Shown here in pieces: positions 55,001 through 64,000 of a stretch of DNA of 64,000 bases. A program made the position numbers and the translations under genes. Numbering within the stretch: position 1 is the stretch's first letter; each line of letters opens with the position of its first letter. Source of the DNA: Spizellomyces punctatus DAOM BR117 (taxonomy: Eukaryota > Chytridiomycota > Chytridiomycetes > Spizellomycetales > Spizellomycetaceae); assembly GCF_000182565.1 (NCBI RefSeq), contig NW_015971540.1, positions 1,240,476 through 1,304,475 of the forward strand, in the 5' to 3' direction. Below the pieces are notes generated by a model. It worked only from the letters and a program-made list of their open reading frames with translations. It was not told where the DNA came from and did not search any database.

Positions 55001-56713
55001 AGTATCCCAGCAACCACTTCATCCAGAGCGCCATTACCGGCGTTGAGCCTAGTGTTCATCTGCGTGACAAAACTTGTCGACATATCGGAAGGAACACCTG
55101 TAGCAGAAGCAGAGCTGCGCCCCGAAAAGTATACTTTATAGAGTTGCGACTTATCGAAGTCAAGTGGCGGGATCTGATAGGGTAGATAAATGTCGCACTG
55201 GCGAAGATGGAGATGCATAGATATGGGCATTTTTGTTGAAAAGGAGTTTGGTGGCAACGACACAGGCGCTTGGGGAGAATTGGCGTTGCCAGGCCAAGCG
55301 CCCGGCCCTTGATCTGATCGTGAGGCAAAAACACCGTAATCCCCTGAAGGTGGCGGCTCACCATATCCAGATATCCTTTCGTCGGCCATTCCAACTTGCC
55401 TGCTGTAAGTCAGTATATCTTGCCCTTCACGTACAGCCGCAAAAATCTCCTTCAACAATGTCATTTGACTCGGATCAATTAGAGCGCAAATGGAGTCTAG
55501 CAAACATTCAATGCGCATGCCGGAGCTCTGCATAGCTCGGTTAACTGAGGAGTCGAGTCTAGCACTATCAGCCAGAGGCTCCTCCAAGCTTTTCTCAAAG
55601 ATGATGCGAGCCCAATTTTCTTGGTCACTGGACGTGGTCGCCAGAACGTCAGTCCAAACGTACTCCGTGACAGAAGATTCTCCACCATCTTTCAGTTGAC
55701 TGAGATTGATGCTAATCCCTGCAAATCTTATCACCTTCGTGATCTTCACTGTCGTTGGATGCAAAGGATCAGATTCGTCGTCGCCAAGACCCAGAGTTTC
55801 ATCTCCATAGCTCAGGGTGGGTATAGTTAACTCCAGATGGTATTCCACAGGAGAATCTCCTGAACCCATAATTGTTGGGGCAATGGAAATCTGGGAGCGA
55901 TGAGACAGTCTTACGACGGTGTTTTTGGCCACGACCTTCACTTTGGCCAGTATTTTATCAATAAGCCGGGCAAGGACTTGCAAGCCTTCAAGGCCCGTGT
56001 CTCTGCTTCCACTTGGTGGTGTTCCCTGGTTCGTGGAGAAAGATGTTGACGCGGGACGATCATTTGCCGATGAACGATTGGATTTGCGATCAAAAGCTAG
56101 ACCTAAGTCGTCTTCATCTGATACTTCACTACGAAGAAAGTTTTCCGCAAAATGGATTGAAGAGGACATGATATGGGATTCCGACATTTGCGATGATCTA
56201 GACAATCCTTCAATAGGCAATTGAATCAGATCGGCTTGTAAAATGATGTGAAACATATTGTTTTGCTAACCATTCTCGGGATCTTCCCGCAAAGACATGA
56301 GTTCAAGATAGAGGCCGTCAAACTCAAGGATGCAATCGCTTGTTCCCAGATCCTTCCATGGCACAGAGGCCTGTATTCGTGAGATGCGTCCATCCGTGAC
56401 GATAACCGGTAAATCCGCTGCTAGATCGTTTAGAACCTACGAAGAAAAAGGGTTCTGAGCGTTAAACTACAGTTTTCGCTACGCTTTTCCTCTTTATTTT
56501 TCGGGGACCCGGCAGTGTGCTTAAGCCCACCTCTAGATTTAACTCCAAATCTTTAAGGACAACTTGGCCTTTTCCCAACTCGACGTCCAAATTTTCCAGA
56601 TTCAGTTCAGAGGCCAGAAACTGCCCTATGGCCCTTTTCAACAAGAACTTGAGGAGCCGCTTTTGAAGAGTTTGTGGCATAGACCAGCCGGAAAAAGGCC
56701 AGAATGCTGACAT
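49053..56713 (-). CDS. ATG2: Autophagy-related protein 2 (lipid transfer)
   Basis: ATG2 is a rod-shaped bridge protein moving phospholipids from the ER to the growing phagophore, with ATG9 and WIPI/Atg18. The ATG at 56711-56713 opens the chorein-like N-terminus: WPFSGWSMPQTLQKRLLKFL, LKRAIGQFLASELNLENLDV and LGKGQVVLKDLELNLEVG, close to the ATG2 pattern rather than VPS13. The middle contains the ATG2_CAD-like segment (RIECLLDSICALIDPSQMTL) and MSTLESNANQDMDHILEVSV. The C-terminal domain is clear: LMEGILSQWLPHIRDTQVPR, VVSGVSGVRSLVNIGSGLAD, LVLLPIEQYKKDGRIIRGLQ, GARSFAKAATTETIKLGTKL, ending QNTIDPSKRLQMEDK at TGA 49053-49055. At 7.66 kb with at least 15-20 introns it is the largest complete gene here. 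Middle exon borders are approximate. Confidence 0.93.
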
Positions 56714-57678
56714 GGTAAATACGGATGCGGGCTACCTCCGGCTGTCAAAATGGGAAATGGGCAATAGGCAGAAAGCGCCACATACGCAAAGTGATGTTTT
56801 GCGTGGACTCCCTTGCCGTATATTTAAAAGGAAGGTACTGTGCTTATAGATAGCGAAGCTCTCAGCATGAAGGCCGTAGGAAAGCTCAAAACTTGTAGTA
56901 AGATTGTGAATTGAATATAACCTGGAGGGAATAGAGATATGAAGGCTTGTATCGCTCCTGCGCTTGGAACAAACCGGTGAAAAGGCGAGCAGAAATATGG
57001 GCAATGGGAGTCGGAAATGCAGCTCAGCTCAACCAAACGAGGAGACGAGACCGACAATCGCTCAAGATCATGTCACGCTCGCGTATGACTGCGCCCCGAA
57101 ATCAGATGACCAACCCTCATGATGGATATTCCTTCGAGTATTGGAAATATCGAATAAAATGTCAAATAGGTCGTGCCAAAGTGAGCAGAAAGCAGGATAT
57201 GTGACTTGGTACATGTGGGAACTTTGGCTGTTGGGATAGATATTGAGGCAGTAATCCTAAGCATGAAGACTCTCCTTTGTTTACAATGCTCCGCTGCACC
57301 ACTAAATGGCATATAGCATTTCTTTTCCTCACATGAGTCCGATATTTCAACGGGTATGCTTACTTTCGGACATGACATAAGATACGGTTATCCTCGCTGG
57401 CCCCAAAAAAATATTCCCGTCTGCTTTTGTCGGCTCGTATTCGCTGATAAATCCATTGATGATGTTGGCTTAACGAAGGATTGTGGAGCATAAGTACAAA
57501 GACTAGTTGCGACACAATCGTGGAACACTGCCATGGTGAGGACACCATCAATAGAGTTCCGTCAGTCCAGTAATAGTTTGATAGCGTCTTCTCATAAAAA
57601 TCGTACATTAGCGAACCCTTCCGACAACCCGTCACCAACCAGATGCCCCAGCCCAACTTGTCCCACCAGCGTGCTGTT
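56714..57678. other. Intergenic region, about 1 kb
   Basis: Upstream of ATG2 and downstream of VPS4. Frames on both strands of 60-100 codons without features. Presumed ATG2 promoter and VPS4 3' UTR. Confidence 0.5.
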
Positions 57679-59524
<1,846 letters not shown>

Positions 59525-60472
59525 AACGTCAAACAACTATCGAGTAGATTCAATAAAAAGACGGGAGACTGTTCTATGGGGTCTTACAATTGTGCCCTTG
59601 CGTGACAAGAAATGGACAAGGGACAATTGAGACGTTCTCACAAAAGTGCCAGCACGTCCAAAGGTTCTGGGTACGAAAGAGGTCTAGTCTCACACGCAAT
59701 CTACCCACGAAACCGTCAACTGGAGCTTGAACGTTTCGACAGTCGGAAATTTCAGATTCGTTGTCCGAAACCCCAGAGTTCCTTCAACTCGGCGCCAAGC
59801 TTTCTAATCACGTGCATGTCATCACGTAACCACTGTCCAGCAGTTTGAACAGCAGGAATTTAGACTGCAGTGCATGCCTTTAGCGAGATTGGTTGTTCCA
59901 ATTTTTGATAGATCGAGATGAACATTGCGTAGGCTTCGGGTTGAACTTGGAGTCAAGCTTTGCTCGAACGTTGGTCATTCCATGCTTGTCGCCAAGAGAT
60001 AATTTCTTGCCTATCAGTCTTTATCCTCAAAAATCTCTTTATTATAACATTCTCCTCTGGGCAGGTTATCTCTCAAAGTAGCGACCTTGGCAGCGACAGC
60101 ATAGCGGACACATCGCTTCAAGACATTGACTATCGCTTAATGGCTGCGATCGAGATCTGGACATGTCACGTGCCTGTGGTTGCCATGGCATTAGATGCAG
60201 TTGTAGCCTATGAGGTTGGAAATGGACGAGTGGAAGGAACTGCGCTGGACGCTGGGGGAAAGCCGATCAACGATCGAGAAGGCAACACATCCGCCATTCT
60301 CTTCTTGTCAAGTGTTTGCTGGAGTACTTTCATTTCTGTTGAGTCGCTCACACTCCCGGAAGTGAGAGCAGTTGCTTCGTTTTATTAGCCGCTGGCCTCC
60401 TGGCCTGGAGAGTAAACAAGGTCGAAGACTCGGGACCGATTCAATCGTCTTTCACATCTAACCCCACTCACC
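59525..60472. other. Divergent intergenic region between VPS4 and PRP8
   Basis: Presumed promoters of both genes. An open frame at 59960-60388 (142 codons) starts with TTG and has no recognised feature; I did not accept it as a gene. Confidence 0.5.
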
Positions 60473-63400
60473 ATGTCCGCACAACCACCCCCGCCATTTG
60501 GCCATCAACCACCGCTCTACGGAGCGGCTAGGCCACCCCCACCGATACCCACCCCAACCTCAGAGCTCTCTGAAGAAAAACTGCAAGAGAAGGCTCGGAA
60601 GTGGGCTCAAATGAACGCCAAGCGATACGGGGAAAAGCGGAAATTTGGTTTTGTTGAACCACAGAAGGAAAACATGCCGCCAGAACACATTCGGAAGATC
60701 ATCAAGGATCATGGGGACATGTCGAGCAAGAAGTACCGCCATGACAAGCGCATTTACCTTGGCGCATTGAAGTATGTGCCTCACGCTGTGCTCAAGTTGT
60801 TGGAAAACATGCCGATGCCTTGGGAACAAGTTCGCGAAGTACCTGTACTCTACCATGTCACTGGTGCGATTACATTCGTCAACGAGGTCCCGTGGGTCAT
60901 TGAGCCCGTGTACATCGCACAGTGGGGCACTATGTGGATTATGATGCGTCGTGAGAAGCGAGACCGTCGTCACTTCAAGCGGATGAGATTTCCGCCGTTC
61001 GATGACGAAGAACCGCCATTGGACTATGGTGACAACATCATTGACGTCGAGCCGTTGGAAGCCATCCAAATGGAGCTGGACGAAGAAGAGGATGCACCTG
61101 TATATGAATGGTTGTATGATCACAAACCTTTGATGGATACGAAGTTTGTCAACGGCTCAAGCTACAGGAAATGGAACCTGAATCTGCCGATCATGTCAAC
61201 CTTGTACCGATTGGCGCACCAGCTCCTCTCAGACCTGACCGATAAGAATTACTTCTACTTATTTGACTTGAAATCGTTCTTCACATCAAAGGCGTTGAAT
61301 ATGGCTATTCCTGGTGGACCGAAATTTGAGCCGCTCTATCGTGACATGGATGCGGCGGACGAGGATTGGAATGAATTCAACGACATCAACAAGATCATTA
61401 TTCGCCAGCCTATCCGAACCGAATACAAAATTGCGTTTCCTTTCTTGTACAATTCCCTTCCGCGTTCAGTGCATGTATCTTGGTATCACTATCCCACGGT
61501 AGTATATGTGAGAACGGAAGATCCCGACCTTCCCGCTTTCTACTTCGATCCCATCATCAATCCGATTTCGTCACGTACCCTCCAATCGAATGCGAAGGTG
61601 TCGCACGAAGATGAGATTTTCGGCGACAAAGAGGAAGATGAGGAGTTCCGGTTGCCTTCTAGCGTGACCCCCTTCCTACAAGAAACACCTCTATACACAG
61701 ACAACACGGCAAACGGCATTGCGTTGTACTGGGCACCGCATCCATTTGATAAGAGGAGCGGACGCACTCGGCGTGCAATTGATGTTCCCTTGGTCAAGAA
61801 CTGGTATCTCGAGCACGTTCCAGCGGGACAACCGGTGAAAGTGCGAGTATCTTACCAAAAACTGCTCAAATGTTACGTTCTCAATGCCCTTAAGCACCGG
61901 CCTCCGAAGGCGATGAACAAGAAATATCTGTTCAGGCAATTGAAGGCGACTAAATTCTTCCAGACAACAGAACTTGACTGGGTAGAAGCCGGTTTGCAGG
62001 TCTGCCGTCAAGGGTATAACATGCTCAACCTGCTTATCCACCGTAAAAATCTGAACTACTTGCACTTGGACTATAACTTCAATCTTAAACCAGTGAAAAC
62101 GCTTACTACGAAGGAGCGCAAAAAATCCCGTTTCGGTAACGCCTTCCACCTTATGCGTGAAATCCTTCGATTGACGAAGTTGGTGGTCGACTCGCACGTT
62201 CAATATCGACTGGGTAATGTCGATGCGTTCCAGCTGGCCGATGGTCTACAGTACATCTTTGCGCACGTTGGGCAACTTACCGGAATGTATCGTTACAAGT
62301 ACCGTTTGATGCGACAGATCCGTAAGTTCTGTGGATTTTCTGGTTTGCATATGAGATCAGTTTAGAATTAAGGCCGTATGATTCCTTTTTAGGCATGTGC
62401 AAAGATTTGAAACATTTAATATACTACCGCTTCAATACGGGACCGGTCGGTAAAGGTCCTGGTTGCGGTTTCTGGGCACCGGGATGGCGTGTTTGGCTGT
62501 TCTTCATGCGCGGCATTGTGCCACTACTGGAGCGCTGGTTAGGCAATCTGTTGGCTCGTCACTTCGAAGGGCGTCAGTCCAAGGGTATCGCAAAAACAGT
62601 GACTAAGCAGCGTGTAGAATCGCATTATGATTTGGAGCTCCGTGCGGCTGTCATGCATGATATCCTAGATATGATGCCTGAGGGTATCAAGGCGAACAAA
62701 TCAAGGACCATTTTGCAGCACTTGAGTGAGGTAAGCGCGGTATGAAGGAACAACACTCGTTTCGACAGAAGTTAACATTTATTTTGTAAATATAGGCATG
62801 GCGTTGTTGGAAAGCGAATATTCCCTGGAAGGTTCCTGGATTACCCACCCCAATTGAGAACATGATTTTGCGCTACGTCAAATCGAAGGCAGATTGGTGG
62901 ACCAGTGTCGCCCACTACAACCGCGAACGTATCCGTCGGGGTGCAACGGTTGATAAAACCGTGTGTAAGAAAAATCTTGGACGTTTGACCCGTTTGTGGC
63001 TGAAAGCCGAACAAGAGAGGCAGCACAACTACCTAAAAGATGGTCCATACATTACCGCTGAAGAAGCTGTTGCCATTTACACAACGACCGTTCACTGGCT
63101 TGAATCCCGAAAGTTCTCGCCGATTCCGTTTCCTCCTCTATCGTATAAGCACGACACAAAGCTGCTCATCTTGGCGCTTGAGCGCTTGAAGGAAGCGTAC
63201 TCAGTCAAGGGTCGTCTCAACCAAAGCCAGCGTGAAGAGTTGGGTTTGATCGAACAAGCGTACGATAATCCTCACGAATCTCTCTCACGTATCAAACGTC
63301 TCCTTTTGACGCAGCGCGCTTTCAAGGAAGTTGGAATTGAGTTCATGGATCTGTATAGTCATCTGATCCCCGTTTATGACGTGGAACCACTAGAGAAGAT

Positions 63401-64000
63401 CACCGACGCATACCTCGACCAATACCTCTGGTATGAGGCTGATAAGCGCCATTTGTTCCCGGCATGGATAAAACCGGGTGACTCGGAGCCACCACCGCTA
63501 CTTGTCTACAAATGGTGTCAAGGTATTAACAACCTGACGGATATCTGGGAAACAAGTGACGGCGAATGTAATGTGATGATGGAGACCAAACTGAGCAAAG
63601 TGTACGAGAAGATCGATCTGACATTGCTCAATCGGTTGCTTCGTCTCATTGTGGACCACAATATCGCGGACTACATGACAGCTAAGAACAATATTGTTCT
63701 CAACTACAAGGACATGAACCACGTCAACGCCTATGGTCTCATTCGCGGTTTACAGTTCGGATCCTTTATTTTCCAGTACTATGGTCTTATTTTGGATCTC
63801 CTCATCTTGGGCTTGCATCGCGCCAGTGAGATGGCTGGCCCCCCGGCAGTCCCGAATGATTTCCTGCAGTTCCGAGACATTGCAACGGAAGTTCGTCATC
63901 CAATCCGACTATACTCGCGGTACATCGATAAAATCCATGTTCTATTCCGCTTCACTGCCGACGAGGCCAGGGATTTGATCCAACGGTATCTGACTGAGCA
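60473..64000 (+). CDS. PRP8: Pre-mRNA-processing-splicing factor 8, 5' part
   Basis: PRP8 is the central scaffold of the spliceosome, cradling the U5, U6 and U2 catalytic core. The ATG at 60473 gives a Pro-rich leader ([17 protein letters not shown]), then the conserved block [80 protein letters not shown] and [20 protein letters not shown]. Exon 1 runs to 62321. Intron 62322-62392 splits the Arg of [20 protein letters not shown]. Intron 62731-62795 lies between ILQHLSE and [20 protein letters not shown]. The next exon continues with [20 protein letters not shown] and reaches the window edge at [10 protein letters not shown], roughly the first 1,130 of about 2,350 residues. The gene is cut by the window; the reverse-transcriptase-like, RNase H-like and JAB domains lie outside. 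Confidence 0.97.

Noticed and set aside
59960-60388. 142-codon plus-strand open frame before PRP8
   Set aside because: Starts with TTG, has no in-frame ATG near its 5' end or recognisable motif, and occupies the expected PRP8 promoter.
60473-64000. Search for an intein in PRP8
   Set aside because: Known PRP8 inteins sit in the C-terminal half, which is outside the window; the visible part is uninterrupted apart from two normal introns.

Overview
The window is nuclear DNA of a fungus with short spliceosomal introns (mostly about 50-110 nt, GT-AG, several with a CTAAC-like branch site). The gene content points to a zoosporic, centriole-bearing fungus, most likely a chytrid or close relative. 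It carries the intraflagellar-transport protein IFT38/CLUAP1 and a CEP95-like centrosomal protein, which fungi without flagella lose, and an HDEL-tailed GRP94 (ER Hsp90), which Dikarya generally lack. Alongside these are typical fungal regulators: a Zn2Cys6 factor, a KilA-N/APSES factor and a forkhead factor. No prokaryotic island, rRNA, convincing tRNA or CRISPR array was seen.

Layout. 0-13 kb: a low-complexity protein of unknown function (+), a SAP-domain protein with an F-box-like segment (-), then the divergent pair IFT38 (-) and CEP95-like (+), then the pre-40S factor TSR1 (+). 13.5-21 kb: a predicted single-pass membrane protein with a long basic/serine-rich tail (+), DOM34/Pelota (+), and a forkhead factor (-). 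21-26.5 kb: secreted neutral ceramidase (-), a small gene resembling a mitochondrial ribosomal protein (-, weak), and a KilA-N/APSES factor (+). 26.5-29.3 kb is a gene-poor gap. 29.3-36.2 kb: Zn2Cys6 factor (+), actin-interacting protein 1 (+), and an RRM/double zinc-knuckle SR protein (-). 36.3-42 kb: two copies of a dispersed repeat flank a six-exon MED20 gene (+) and an unknown protein with a nine-unit tandem repeat (-). 42.5-64 kb: muskelin (+), GRP94 (+), the very large ATG2 gene (-), VPS4 (-) and the 5' part of PRP8 (+), which runs off the window.

Most genes are single-copy housekeeping genes of mRNA processing and transcription (PRP8, SR protein, MED20), ribosome biogenesis and rescue (TSR1, DOM34), membrane traffic and autophagy (ATG2, VPS4), ER folding (GRP94), sphingolipid breakdown (ceramidase) and the cytoskeleton/flagellum (AIP1, IFT38, CEP95). 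They are not an operon-like pathway cluster. The least explained elements are the duplicated promoter-plus-first-exon repeat (36.3-37.0 and 41.3-41.9 kb), the tandem-repeat protein with six regularly spaced RxRxxS motifs, and the membrane protein at 13.6-16.1 kb. Exon boundaries were inferred by eye from splice consensus and reading-frame continuity. Outer gene limits are more reliable than individual junctions.
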